A stretch of DNA of 64,000 bases from Paenibacillus paeoniae (lineage in GTDB: Bacteria > Bacillota > Bacilli > Paenibacillales > Paenibacillaceae): NCBI RefSeq assembly GCF_003388735.1, contig NZ_QUBQ01000004.1:186001-250000 (forward strand). The letters run 5' to 3'. The translations under genes were made by a program, and so were the position numbers. Positions 34,821 through 44,305 of the stretch are shown here, piece after piece; position 1 is the first letter of the stretch, and each line of letters opens with the position of its first letter. Under the pieces are notes generated by a model. That model made no database searches. It was not told the DNA's origin and saw only the letters and a program-made list of their open reading frames with translations.

Positions 34821-35720
34821 TTACGAATTCGTCACAGCGGTCCATTCATAATAATCTGTTGCCTTGCTTATGCGGAATCCTGTAGATTCATACAGACCGA
34901 GCGCCTGTTCATTCTTCACTGCCACTTCAAGGGCAATAGTCGCTTGCGGATCTTCAGCTCTAATCTCCTTAATGATCTGCTTTAGGATAGCCTTGCCATA
35001 CCCGCGTCCACGCTCATTAGCTGCTACTACAAATCCATAGATGAACGCACTGCCGTTGACGATGCGGACATGTATCTTCCCTACCGTTCGACGAATACCT
35101 TCCTCGCCTTGGACTTCCGCCATATAGACACGGCTAGTCCTCAGCCCATTCGGCTTCTCCAGCAGGTTGGTCGCATCTTCTTCCGATAGTCCGAAACCTT
35201 CTACATTCAATCTTACAATGGCAGACTCGTCGGCCGAATCAAACTCCCGAAGCTTCAAGGATTCTAGTTGTTCACGATCCTCCTGAGGGCGCGGATCCGA
35301 TAGCCCCATCCAATACTCCGAATAACCGTAAGGAATAGTCCATCGATCCATAACAGCCTTAGCAGACGACGAGCCCTGCTGGCACATAAAAACCAGCTTT
35401 GACACATTACGCCGCTTGCATTCTTCTCTCGCAGCCTGAACCATCTGCCCGAATAGGCCTTGGCGCCGATGACTCGGATGCACCATCCCGCTAAGCTCCA
35501 CTTCCGTGGACAGAAATTGATAAACGCCCAGAAATCCGACTAGCTGTCCAGATTCATAGTAGAGAAAATCACTCGTCTCTGAACCCGAACGCTCCCGCAG
35601 CATATTCCAGTTGAGCTTCAGCTCAATCCGATCATGCCGGTTGCATGTATCGGCCAGCAGGCCAATTGCGTCCAGCTCTGCTTCATTTAATTTCTCTCTT
35701 GCATGTAAGCCACTTATCAT
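34821..35720 (-). CDS. Double-domain GNAT acetyltransferase
   Basis: A 299-residue protein with two GNAT domains. The first has SGMVHPSHRRQGLFGQMVQAA (about 77-97). The second has GFVVAANERGRGYGKAILKQI (about 228-248) and the closing LGLYESTGFRISKATDYYEW. Both acetyl-CoA loops look intact (RRQGLFG, RGRGYG). Similar tandem GNATs include the mycothiol synthase type, but the substrate here is unknown. AGGAGGTTGAATTC precedes the ATG. Confidence 0.85.
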   Translation of the reverse strand: MISGLHAREKLNEAELDAIGLLADTCNRHDRIELKLNWNMLRERSGSETSDFLYYESGQLVGFLGVYQFLSTEVELSGMVHPSHRRQGLFGQMVQAAREECKRRNVSKLVFMCQQGSSSAKAVMDRWTIPYGYSEYWMGLSDPRPQEDREQLESLKLREFDSADESAIVRLNVEGFGLSEEDATNLLEKPNGLRTSRVYMAEVQGEEGIRRTVGKIHVRIVNGSAFIYGFVVAANERGRGYGKAILKQIIKEIRAEDPQATIALEVAVKNEQALGLYESTGFRISKATDYYEWTAVTNS

Positions 35721-35827
35721 GAATTCAACCTCCTATACAAGGGCAATAACCGAATACTAGATTTTCCAATACTTGAATGATTACTAGTGTACCCTGAATG
35801 AACGATGCTGCCTACCCGGACACACCG

Positions 35828-35876
35828 AAAACCCGTAGGCGAGCGCTCCAGATGGAGCGCCCGCTTACGGGTTTTG
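35828..35876. terminator. Bidirectional intrinsic terminator
   Basis: AAAACCCGTA (35828-35837) pairs with TACGGGTTTT (35866-35875). The stem is extended by an inner GCGCTC/GAGCGC pairing. It ends the leftward sugar cluster, just past the MFS stop. Confidence 0.8.
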
Positions 35877-35900
35877 TCTAATCTCTCCTGTTCTCTATCC

Positions 35901-37109
35901 TTACATGGATTCTTGCCTGTTCGCGCCGACCGAACTTCCTGCCCTAAGAAAGAACTGCCGCAGCAGGAAGAATCCAAGCACACCGCATAACGTAAAGGCA
36001 AAGCAAATCCGGTACAATACTGATGCACCCAAGGTTTCGAACATCCAACCCCCGAGAACCCCGGCGACGATCCCGGATACACCGCCCCATGTCAACCCGT
36101 ACACGGCCTGGCCGCTCGAACGATATTCAGCAGGCACCAGGTGGGACGTAAGCTGCGTTCCGATGTAATAGTATCCACCGAATGTGATGGAATGCAGCAA
36201 CTGGATAAAGATGACCTGGATCGCCGAGCTTGCGACGGACATCAACAGCCAGCGAACCGAGAAAATTGCGCTAATGATGACCAGCCACCCCAGCATCGTG
36301 CGAGAGTTTTTCTTCAAATATTTATCCAATAGCAGGAACACAGGTACTTCCAAAATCGCCGTAGCGAAGGCGGACCATCCCACAATCGTATCCGTACCAC
36401 CCAGGTCTTTAATATAGATACCAAGGAAGGTCATATTAATCGAATTGGGAATGGAGATTAGGACACCCAGGCAAACGAACAACAGAAAGTACTTGTTCCG
36501 AAATACTTGGAGATATCCCTTGTTCGAAAATTTCTCCTTCAACGGTCTTTCGTTGCCGCTTGGCATCAAAAATGTGAAGAAGATAGCGAACAACAGCATG
36601 ATATCGAATACAATCCATAGCTTGCTAATGCCCAGCCAGCCGATAATCGGCCCAGCCACAACCGCGATCACCGCCCAGCCTAGCGAGCCCCATGCCCGGA
36701 ACTCGCCGAACTTGCGGCTCGTTCCTTCGATGACATTGAGAATCAGACTGTTGCTCTGCGTGAACAGCGGACTTTGGAAGAAGAAATAAAACAGCATCAG
36801 CGTATAAATTAACGTATAAGACCCCGTCATAAAAACGAACTGCATACAGATGAAATTGCCGATTAAGCAAATAATGAGAATACGCTTATTGTTGCGCAGC
36901 CGATCCGCCCAATACGCCCAGAAAGGATTCGCTACCAGCCCGATGAGCGGACCGCCCGCTACCAGTAGTCCAATTTGCACATTGGAAATCCCCATATCCT
37001 TGAGATAGAGCGCAAAGAACGTGCTATAGATCGCAAGGGCTCCATAGAGTACAAAGTTGAATACCTTCAGCATTCCCAGCATATTACGGCTTATCGTATG
37101 GTCCGACAT
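35901..37109 (-). CDS. MFS transporter (sugar/nucleoside-type)
   Basis: A 402-residue major facilitator with about 12 helices. It is of the MFS_1-like group that includes YwbF and 3-phenylpropionate or nucleoside permeases (YLKDMGISNVQIGLLVAGGP near helix 2, GGTDTIVGWSAFATAILEVPVF in helix 8). The conserved intracellular loop reads WADRLRNNKR. It is the last gene of the leftward cluster, 14 bp behind the Gfo/Idh dehydrogenase, and might export or import a related sugar or intermediate. Substrate unknown. Confidence 0.8.
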   Translation of the reverse strand: MSDHTISRNMLGMLKVFNFVLYGALAIYSTFFALYLKDMGISNVQIGLLVAGGPLIGLVANPFWAYWADRLRNNKRILIICLIGNFICMQFVFMTGSYTLIYTLMLFYFFFQSPLFTQSNSLILNVIEGTSRKFGEFRAWGSLGWAVIAVVAGPIIGWLGISKLWIVFDIMLLFAIFFTFLMPSGNERPLKEKFSNKGYLQVFRNKYFLLFVCLGVLISIPNSINMTFLGIYIKDLGGTDTIVGWSAFATAILEVPVFLLLDKYLKKNSRTMLGWLVIISAIFSVRWLLMSVASSAIQVIFIQLLHSITFGGYYYIGTQLTSHLVPAEYRSSGQAVYGLTWGGVSGIVAGVLGGWMFETLGASVLYRICFAFTLCGVLGFFLLRQFFLRAGSSVGANRQESM

Positions 37110-37123
37110 AATCCCTTCATCCC

Positions 37124-38251
37124 TTATACTAAGACATTAGTAGAAATCGAATGTGCGATAATTTCCTCTGCCGTTACTTCACGTCCCAGTTGATCCGACA
37201 AGTATACGCCTTCGCTGATCAGCATCGTCTGGAGCGCAATCTCCGCCGTAGGCAGCAACGGAACTCTGCCTTGAATAGCGGCAATCCAGTGCTGCTGCGA
37301 AGAGGCATAGGCGTCATAGTCCGGCTTCAGCCTGCCCCAACGCAAATCCATATCGTCCAGATTGATGGTGCTGTCGAGATCCATATCGGCTACCGTCGTG
37401 TGGAAGGTTAGCGCGCTCGTCTGCGAGATCGAGGAATACGATGGCAGGCGAACCCCACCTTTGCTGCCCAGCACGCTGGAACCCTCGAAGCCGCCCATAT
37501 GAACCGACCACGCCTCAATCAGATCAAGCGTCACACCCTCTTCGAACCGGACGAAGCCGAGGCCTAGCTCCTCTACGTCGAATTGCGACTCATCCCGTCT
37601 CGCTGCATCCATATCCATCTCCTGATATACTTTGCCGGAGACGCTCTTCAGCGTCGGCACGCCGAGCAGATACAGGATTTGAGCGATATGATAGACACCC
37701 ATATCAAGCAGCGCGCCGCCCGCTGCCGTTTCCTTACGATTGAAGAACTTCGTACCATAGCCGTCTACGAACGGACGGCCTCTGCGGCGGAATCCGGTTG
37801 ATCTTGCATGATACAGCTTGCCGAGGCTTCCCTCATCGATCAAGGCTTTCGCTGCTTTCGTCTCTTTCTTATATAACGTATTGAGCTGGATATGAAGCAG
37901 CCGGCCGCTGGCTTTGGCTGTCTCAAGCATGGTCACACCGTCAAAGTAAGTACCTGCGATCGGCTTCTCGCAATAAACATGCTTGCCTGCCAGCAGTGCT
38001 TCGTTCGTCACCGGGGCATGGAAGTTGTTATGCAGACAGACGTCAATGGCATCGATATCATCACGCTTAAGCAGCTCACGGAAATCCGTATAGACATCCG
38101 GAATGCCGAACTGGCTGGCGACGGCTTGTGCCGCTTGTTCATTAATATCGCATACTGCCACAACCTCAGCGTCCTCAATCTTCGCGTAATTGCTCAAGTG
38201 TGTCTGGCCGATCAGTCCTACTCCTACAATACCGATTCTAATTTTGCTCAC
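37124..38251 (-). CDS. Gfo/Idh/MocA-family dehydrogenase
   Basis: A 375-residue NAD(P)-dependent sugar dehydrogenase. The Rossmann loop is IGIVGVGLIGQTHL. The family EKP motif is present in HVYCEKPIAGTYFD, and the catalytic region includes GALLDMGVYHIAQILYLLG with the conserved D-x-G-x-H/Y. It would oxidise or epimerise a cyclic polyol or sugar. GTG 38251 was chosen over the ATG at 38311, which lies inside the preceding gene; AGGAGG precedes it. It sits between an isomerase and an MFS gene in the sugar cluster. Confidence 0.88.
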   Translation of the reverse strand: MSKIRIGIVGVGLIGQTHLSNYAKIEDAEVVAVCDINEQAAQAVASQFGIPDVYTDFRELLKRDDIDAIDVCLHNNFHAPVTNEALLAGKHVYCEKPIAGTYFDGVTMLETAKASGRLLHIQLNTLYKKETKAAKALIDEGSLGKLYHARSTGFRRRGRPFVDGYGTKFFNRKETAAGGALLDMGVYHIAQILYLLGVPTLKSVSGKVYQEMDMDAARRDESQFDVEELGLGFVRFEEGVTLDLIEAWSVHMGGFEGSSVLGSKGGVRLPSYSSISQTSALTFHTTVADMDLDSTINLDDMDLRWGRLKPDYDAYASSQQHWIAAIQGRVPLLPTAEIALQTMLISEGVYLSDQLGREVTAEEIIAHSISTNVLV

Positions 38252-38265
38252 GCTGCTTTCGCCTC

Positions 38266-39081
38266 CTATTGTACGTTGCCTAATATTTTTTTCATCGTGG
38301 ACAGCGTCCACTCTACCTCAATGTACTGATTCTTCGGCGCGTTATGTTCAACGGCCCAGTATTCGTTAAAGCCGGAATCAACCAGCATTTTCGCAATGGC
38401 CGTTGCACGTTCTTCCTGCGCCAACGTATTGCCGCCAAAATGAATATGGCAAGCCCACGGAGCAACAATCTCATCACCCAGCTCAGCATCGACCTTCCAA
38501 CGATCCACATGCAGCAGGACGCCAAAGTTCGGATGATCTATGCCCTCGGCAATTTGCTTCAGGAAGTGAGGGTTAAGCGACGGTCCCATATGATTCTCCG
38601 GGCCAACTTTGAAGCCATAGTCAGCTCCAATCTTGCAGTACTCCTGGTATCTCGTCACAAGATGCTCGTATTGCTCATTGCTCATTTCGTAGAAGTCGCC
38701 ATTCTCTTCCTTGGAATACGAACCGCCTGTATCGATACGCACTGTCTTGGCGCCCAATATTTTCGCCGCCTTCAGATGCTCCAGCGCGTTCTGATATTGC
38801 AGTTCACGCTTCTCTTCGTCCTTATCCCATAGCGAGGCTGTATCAATGGCGAAGTTGACGACAGTCATTCCCTTCTCATCCAGCGCTTCGCGAATCTTCA
38901 CAATGTAGTCCTCGTCAGCCAGCTTCCATATCGGCTTGCTCTTATCCACGAAGAAACCGTTGTACAGATCGACCGTGTCCAGACCATACCGATACTTGAC
39001 CGTCTCCAGATAACCGAATATGTCCATCTTGCCATCCACAAACGTGTTGTTGAAAGAATATCCACCGATTGAAAGCTTCAT
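38266..39081 (-). CDS. Sugar phosphate isomerase/epimerase-like TIM barrel
   Basis: A 271-residue AP-endonuclease-2-type TIM barrel, the fold of xylose isomerase-like enzymes and inosose dehydratases. Likely metal ligands are visible in LGAKTVRIDTGGSY, FKVGPENHMGP, VLLHVDRWKV, CHIHFGG and YWAVEHNAP. It probably acts with the adjacent Gfo/Idh dehydrogenase on an imported sugar or inositol-like compound. GGGAGGCAATTCT precedes the ATG. Confidence 0.83.
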   Translation of the reverse strand: MKLSIGGYSFNNTFVDGKMDIFGYLETVKYRYGLDTVDLYNGFFVDKSKPIWKLADEDYIVKIREALDEKGMTVVNFAIDTASLWDKDEEKRELQYQNALEHLKAAKILGAKTVRIDTGGSYSKEENGDFYEMSNEQYEHLVTRYQEYCKIGADYGFKVGPENHMGPSLNPHFLKQIAEGIDHPNFGVLLHVDRWKVDAELGDEIVAPWACHIHFGGNTLAQEERATAIAKMLVDSGFNEYWAVEHNAPKNQYIEVEWTLSTMKKILGNVQ

Positions 39082-39096
39082 AGAATTGCCTCCCGA

Positions 39097-40599
39097 TTAT
39101 TTATTTTTGGCCCATTCGTCCAGCTGCTTCTGCTTCTCTGCAACAACTTTGTCAATGCCGGCAGCCTTCAGAGCGGCGATGAACTTCGGCAGATTCGCCT
39201 CAGGATCAATCGTGCCGGTCTCCAGCCCCATGGCATATTGACGGGTAACATTCGTAATGGCTGCCAATTCCGTCTTCACCGGAATCGGATTGTAGGTGAA
39301 GCCCATTGCTATCGATTTCTTAGCTTCCCGATTGTACTTATCCATCTCTTGCCACAGATTCGGCACATCCGTCGCCCACGTGTAGGAAAGAAGCTGATTG
39401 CCGAACATCCAGCCTTGTCTAAGGTTGAAGCCGCTATTGGATGCATCCACGCCCGGCGGGAAGTCGATCGAGCTGTCACCGACCTTGACGTAATGCTTGC
39501 CTTCGATACCCCAATTGATCAAGTTGATCAGATCGGGATCGGAGTAGAGCAGATTCAGGAACATCATCGCCCGATCCGTGTCCTTCGAGTTGGTCGGAAT
39601 ACCGAGCATAATGCTTGTAATGGATGTCGTGCTCGTAATTTGTGAGCCGATATCCACCGATGCCAGCTTCGTGTCGACTCTGTTTTCCGTCTGACCGACC
39701 GCGCCAGGCTTTCCTTTATTAATAACGGAGAATCCAATGTTCGCCTTAATGTAATCAACCGCTGTCTCTTTGCTTGTGGCTGCATCCTTATGAATGTAGC
39801 CTGCCAGATACCATCTTCTGATTGTGTTCAGCATGTCGGCATACTCTGGCGTCTCGTACAGATTAACGACCTTCAGCTCATCCAGATTGGGCAGTACGCC
39901 AATATAATCGCTAAGTACATCCCATCTAGTCTCAAGCAGCCTGTTCGCGATGGATGCGGCTGCGCTTGCTTTGCCCAGCACATTGACATTCGGTTCATTC
40001 TCGTGAATGACTTTGAAGATGGGATCTAGATCATCAATGGTCTTAATGTTACTAATGTCGAGTTTATACTTATCCAGCATATCCTGACGCATCAGAACAA
40101 GCGGATGGGATGCAAAATCCCGGTTGGTTGGAATGGCATAGGTCTGCCCGTTTACCTTCGACGCGCCCAGTACATCCGGCTCGAACGCCTTCGAAATGCC
40201 CTGTCCATGCTTCTGGAGCAAGTCATCCAGCGCGACCAGCTGCCCCTGCGCCACTTGTCTGGAATAATCACCTCCGCCGGTTACGATCAAGTCAACTTGC
40301 TCATTGCCCGTCAGCATAAGAATGGATTGCTCCGCCCACGCAGCGGGTTCAATTCTAACTAACTTCACGGTCGCATTGATCTTTTCCTTCGTAATCTTGC
40401 TCATTTCTGCTGCAATTTCGTCCAGATCCTTCTGCGGCGGACCGTAGAAGACCATATTAATTTCGTAAGGCAGCAGTCCGCCTTCACCTGCTCCGCTCTG
40501 CCCGTTGTTCGCAGGCTCATTCGACTTGCCGCACCCTGCGAGCATCAAGCTTGCCGTCATCGTAAGTGCCAGTACCGTTGTGCCCATTTTTTTGAACAT
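39097..40599 (-). CDS. Sugar ABC transporter solute-binding lipoprotein
   Basis: A 500-residue lipoprotein with a signal peptide ending in LMLAGC (lipidated Cys23), then a Gly/Asn linker and a family 1 extracellular binding fold. It is of the large LipO/YtcQ type found with LplB/LplC permeases. GGGGAGG is placed for ATG 40599; the frame extends upstream to 40650 without a site. It captures the substrate outside the membrane for the two permeases encoded just upstream. The ligand, probably an oligosaccharide, is unknown. Confidence 0.88.
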   Translation of the reverse strand: MFKKMGTTVLALTMTASLMLAGCGKSNEPANNGQSGAGEGGLLPYEINMVFYGPPQKDLDEIAAEMSKITKEKINATVKLVRIEPAAWAEQSILMLTGNEQVDLIVTGGGDYSRQVAQGQLVALDDLLQKHGQGISKAFEPDVLGASKVNGQTYAIPTNRDFASHPLVLMRQDMLDKYKLDISNIKTIDDLDPIFKVIHENEPNVNVLGKASAAASIANRLLETRWDVLSDYIGVLPNLDELKVVNLYETPEYADMLNTIRRWYLAGYIHKDAATSKETAVDYIKANIGFSVINKGKPGAVGQTENRVDTKLASVDIGSQITSTTSITSIMLGIPTNSKDTDRAMMFLNLLYSDPDLINLINWGIEGKHYVKVGDSSIDFPPGVDASNSGFNLRQGWMFGNQLLSYTWATDVPNLWQEMDKYNREAKKSIAMGFTYNPIPVKTELAAITNVTRQYAMGLETGTIDPEANLPKFIAALKAAGIDKVVAEKQKQLDEWAKNK

Positions 40600-40656
40600 A
40601 TCCTTAAAGCCTCCCCTTTTTGGCTGTTCATATGGCATTGCTGTTTCCATTCTGTG

Positions 40657-41541
40657 CTAGCCCTTCACCGCACCAACCGTAAGCCCCTTTGCAAAGTACT
40701 TTTGGAAAAAAGGATACGTAATCAAGATCGGAATAACGCCAATGACCGCAATGGCCATCTTAAGGCCATGGCTCGGAATATCTCCAGCCTCAACCATGTT
40801 GTCCGCCGCCTGAACATTCGTCATCAGGTATTGCGAATTAAGCAAAATGGTGTTCAGCATGACCTGAATGCTATGCAGCTTGTTGTCGGTAATGTAGATC
40901 AGGCCGTTGAACCAGTCATTCCAATAGTTGATAATTTGGAAGATGCCTACGGCCCCCAGCACAGGCTTCGATAACGGAAGCACGATACCGTAAAAGATAC
41001 GGAACTCCCCCGCACCATCGATCTTCGCCGATTCGATAACCTCAGACGGGATATTCATCGTGAAGAAGGTCCGGATCAGGATGACGAAAAACGCGCTGAC
41101 CAGAAGTCCCGGCACCAGATATGCCGTTAACGTGTTTTTGATCTCGAAGACGTTCGTATACATCAGATACGTTGGTACAAGCCCGCCGTTGAAGAGCATT
41201 GTAAAGAAGATAATGAATGCGATGACGTTGCGAAACGGCAGATCCTTCCTGGAGATGGGATACGCCAGCAAAGTCATCATAATCAAGCTCACCGCCGTAC
41301 CGAGTACCGTGACGAAGATGGAGATGCCGTATGCATTCAGAATCATCATGGGCTCCTTCAGCAAGAAGCGGTAGCTCTCCGCGCTGAACACGCTAGGCCA
41401 GATGGAGTAGCCGTTCTGGATAATCGCGCTCTCGCTAGTCAAGGAAGCGGAGATGAGTACGGCGAACGGAATTAAGCAGATGCAAGCGAATAGAAAGAAA
41501 ATGATATGAATAACCGTCTGTTCCAATCGATTGGCGCGCAT
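40657..41541 (-). CDS. Sugar ABC transporter permease, LplC/YtcP type
   Basis: A 294-residue inner permease with six membrane helices and the EAA loop SAKIDGAGEFRIFYGIVLPLSKPV (about 190-213) that docks the ATPase. The tail YPFFQKYFAKGLTVGAVKG is typical of LplC proteins. GGGGGGAGA precedes the start. It works with the LplB-type permease and the binding lipoprotein. No ATPase gene is present, so a shared MsmX/UgpC-type ATPase elsewhere must power it. Confidence 0.92.
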   Translation of the reverse strand: MRANRLEQTVIHIIFFLFACICLIPFAVLISASLTSESAIIQNGYSIWPSVFSAESYRFLLKEPMMILNAYGISIFVTVLGTAVSLIMMTLLAYPISRKDLPFRNVIAFIIFFTMLFNGGLVPTYLMYTNVFEIKNTLTAYLVPGLLVSAFFVILIRTFFTMNIPSEVIESAKIDGAGEFRIFYGIVLPLSKPVLGAVGIFQIINYWNDWFNGLIYITDNKLHSIQVMLNTILLNSQYLMTNVQAADNMVEAGDIPSHGLKMAIAVIGVIPILITYPFFQKYFAKGLTVGAVKG

Positions 41542-41558
41542 AGTCTCTGTCTCCCCCC

Positions 41559-42491
41559 TTAGAACAACGAATTATCCGGATTGATTTTTTTCACTGCATA
41601 ATTGGATGCAAGAATAATGATAAATCCAACTACGGACTGGTAGAGTCCGGCAGCCGATGACATGCCGATATCGCCATTGCGAAGCAAGGAACGATAGACA
41701 TAGGTGTCAATGACGTTGGTCGTCGGCAACAGCACGCCCGAATCCAAGGTGACCTGATAGAACAGGCCGAAGTCCGAGTAGAAGATACGTCCGATCTGCA
41801 TAAGCGTCATAATGACAATGACCGGGGTAATTAACGGAATCGTAATTTTCAGAATTTGCTGGAACTTATTCGCTCCGTCGAGCGTCGCCGCCTCATAATA
41901 CTCCTGATCAATACCGACGACAGCCGCGAAGTAGATAATACATAGATACCCTGCGGTGCTCCATATTTTCACAAAGGTTAAAATGTAAGGCCAAAATCCA
42001 GGTTCGCTGTACCACATGACTGGATCGATGCCAAGCCAAGGCAAGATCGTCTTGTTCATCAGCCCCGTCTCTGCGCTAAGCAGCGAGAACACGAGATAAC
42101 CGATAATAACAGACGAGATTAAATACGGAAGCAAGACGACGCTTTGATAGAAGCGTGAAAAAAACCGATTCTTCATTTCGTTCAAGAGAATCGCCAGCGC
42201 CACCGCGACCACCAGATTCACTACAATAAAGACAAGGTTGTACAGAATCGTATTGCGGGTAATGATGTAGGCATCTGCCGTTTTGAAGAGGTATTCGAAA
42301 TTTTTGAAGCCCACCCAGTCGCTACCGAGAATCCCCTTTGCAAAGTTGATGTCCTTGAACGCGATGATCATCCCTAGCATAGGCACATAGTTGTTAATCA
42401 ACAGATAGGCAATGCCGGGAATTAACATGATGTACAGCATCTTAAATTTCATAGCTCTCTTCAGGGTACTCCCATTAGCCATAGCCTTCAT
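41559..42491 (-). CDS. Sugar ABC transporter permease, LplB/YteP type
   Basis: A 310-residue permease with six helices and the LplB hallmarks NNYVPMLGMIIAFKDINFAKG, WVGFKNFEYLF, the EAA loop EAATLDGANKFQQILKITIPL, and the ending ASNYAVKKINPDNSLF. The open frame extends 59 codons upstream to 42668, but GGAAGGAGG is placed for ATG 42491 and the family starts there. It is the first gene of the transport unit, downstream of a cre-like box. Confidence 0.93.
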   Translation of the reverse strand: MKAMANGSTLKRAMKFKMLYIMLIPGIAYLLINNYVPMLGMIIAFKDINFAKGILGSDWVGFKNFEYLFKTADAYIITRNTILYNLVFIVVNLVVAVALAILLNEMKNRFFSRFYQSVVLLPYLISSVIIGYLVFSLLSAETGLMNKTILPWLGIDPVMWYSEPGFWPYILTFVKIWSTAGYLCIIYFAAVVGIDQEYYEAATLDGANKFQQILKITIPLITPVIVIMTLMQIGRIFYSDFGLFYQVTLDSGVLLPTTNVIDTYVYRSLLRNGDIGMSSAAGLYQSVVGFIIILASNYAVKKINPDNSLF

Positions 42492-42556
42492 GGCCAGCCT
42501 CCTTCCCTCTTGAACATGATCGTAATGCCGGCTACAACACCTATTGTAGAGGATCA

Positions 42557-42618
42557 TGTAAGCGCTAACCGCCAACATACTGACCTGTTCATCGCAATTT
42601 TCTGACTTCTTGTCAGAA
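42557..42618 (-). promoter_or_regulatory. Regulatory region of the sugar transport unit: cre-like box and palindrome
   Basis: TGTAAGCGCTAACC at 42557-42570 matches 13 of 14 positions of the CcpA consensus TGWAANCGNTNWCA. A leftward TACAAT (42548-42543) is a possible -10 with a weak -35, so the cre-like box would overlap the -35 area, as in catabolite-repressed promoters that need an activator. A perfect inverted repeat TTCTGAC/GTCAGAA (42600-42618) lies upstream and may bind the YesN-type regulator or be a small terminator. Confidence 0.6.
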
Positions 42619-42679
42619 TGGGGAGGGGGACTAGTAAACGAACAGCTTGTCCGATGGAGAAGGCCCAATGAAGCCGATG

Positions 42680-44305
42680 CTACGTCTTCCTTCCAGCCGC
42701 CCCTCTGGCCGCCTTGCGGTACTCGTTCGGATTCATCTGAACGGTGCTCTTGAACACCTTCGAGAAATAAGAGAAGTTGGAGTAGCCTACTGATGAGGCG
42801 ACATCGCTGACCGACAGTTCTGTTCCGGACAGCAGCTCTCTGGCAATCACCATCTTCTCATCCAATATATATTCTACAAGCGACTGTCCCGTCTCTTTCT
42901 TGAAGAGCCGCGACAGATAATCGGGATGCAGATGGACATGCCTCGAGATATCCTCTCTAGAGATGCTCTGGCTGACATGCTGCGAGATGAAGGACTTCAC
43001 TTTATCCATAACGGTCTCATTGTCCTGCGCTTGACGTGAATAAGTGATCGTTCGGGTCAACGTGCTTCTCACCCATATCCGCAAATCGGTGAGCGACCGG
43101 ACGGCCTGCGACAGACGCTCCAGCGACACTTCTTCCCCAAGCACCTGATAGGCCTGCCATTCTTTGAACTGATAGAAGTGATAGAGCATTTGCAGGAAGT
43201 TTTGGAGAAACTGCTGCAGCACCTCCGCTCTAAGACAGCCCAACTCCTGAAGCGACTGCAAATATTGCGCCGACTCGGTAAGAATGGCATCGTAGGCGCC
43301 TTTCTCCAGCATTTTCAGCCAGACGTTCATACGAATGACATCGATGGATTCCGTGTTCCCAAGCTCCTCGCTCCAGAAGACGACGTCATTGTTGCGGTTC
43401 AGCACATTGTCCTTCATTCGAATCAGACGGTCATAGCGTATAGCAATCTCATGCGGAAGCCCCCGCTCACCGACGTAACAAGAGATGTCGCAGCGGAAGT
43501 AACGATTGCAGGCTGCAATATAGTCCCCCAGGATCGGCTTTAACTGCTGCTCCCAACCACTCTCCCCTTGATCCGCAGGCAGAATCGCTACATATAAATC
43601 ATCACTCATGCGTACGAACGGGCGGTGCTCGCAGCCGCGCCATATAATATCGTCCGCCGCATTCCGCAGCGCATACTCCATGAGCTTTCCGTCACGCGGA
43701 TTCAGCTTTTCCGCCCAACGCTGAACGTAAATCAGGACCGGCAGGAAGGAATCCGTCTCCTTGATCGGAAGGCTTTGGTTATGAAGGGCATCCCGTATCC
43801 GCTCCGGATGGGAGGATTGACGTCGGTCCATGACGTCATGCCAGAAGCGCTCCATTAAGACGGGGCGATGCGTCTGCCAGAGCATGGAGTAGTACTGGCC
43901 CTCCACCTTGCTCACATGCAGCTCCCGCTTCTCGCCCACCTTCTCAACTCCCTTCTGCACCACGTTCCGCAGCTCGTGAAATTTGACGGGCTTCAGCATA
44001 TAATCCAGGCTTCCCAGCTGGATTGCTTCCTTTGCGTAGTCAAAGTTGGAATGGCATGTGAGGAAGATGGACTCCGTCTGCGTATGCTGCTCCCTCACCC
44101 ACGACAGCAGCTCGATACCGCTGCCTTGGGGCATCTCGATGTCGCAAATCATAATGTCGATGGCATGCTCACCGAATATATCCTTGGCCTGCTTAATATT
44201 GTGAGCCACATGAATACGGGAGATCGACAGCTCTTCCCAGTTCACGCCCTTCTGGACAGCCCTTACCGCATGGATTTCATCATCAACGATCAATAATTGA
44301 TACAT
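42680..44305 (-). CDS. YesN-type response regulator, AraC family
   Basis: A 541-residue regulator with an N-terminal receiver domain (acidic DDE at 8-10, phospho-acceptor D55 in ICDIEMP, K in MLKPVKF). A long helical middle region and a C-terminal AraC double helix-turn-helix follow (FISQHVSQSISREDISRHVHLHPDYLSRLFK and VSDVASSVGYSNFSYFSKVFK). It pairs with the kinase upstream, whose frame it overlaps by 23 bases, and should activate the adjacent sugar importer. ATG 44305 is better spaced from AGGAGG than ATG 44308. Confidence 0.92.
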   Translation of the reverse strand: MYQLLIVDDEIHAVRAVQKGVNWEELSISRIHVAHNIKQAKDIFGEHAIDIMICDIEMPQGSGIELLSWVREQHTQTESIFLTCHSNFDYAKEAIQLGSLDYMLKPVKFHELRNVVQKGVEKVGEKRELHVSKVEGQYYSMLWQTHRPVLMERFWHDVMDRRQSSHPERIRDALHNQSLPIKETDSFLPVLIYVQRWAEKLNPRDGKLMEYALRNAADDIIWRGCEHRPFVRMSDDLYVAILPADQGESGWEQQLKPILGDYIAACNRYFRCDISCYVGERGLPHEIAIRYDRLIRMKDNVLNRNNDVVFWSEELGNTESIDVIRMNVWLKMLEKGAYDAILTESAQYLQSLQELGCLRAEVLQQFLQNFLQMLYHFYQFKEWQAYQVLGEEVSLERLSQAVRSLTDLRIWVRSTLTRTITYSRQAQDNETVMDKVKSFISQHVSQSISREDISRHVHLHPDYLSRLFKKETGQSLVEYILDEKMVIARELLSGTELSVSDVASSVGYSNFSYFSKVFKSTVQMNPNEYRKAARGAAGRKT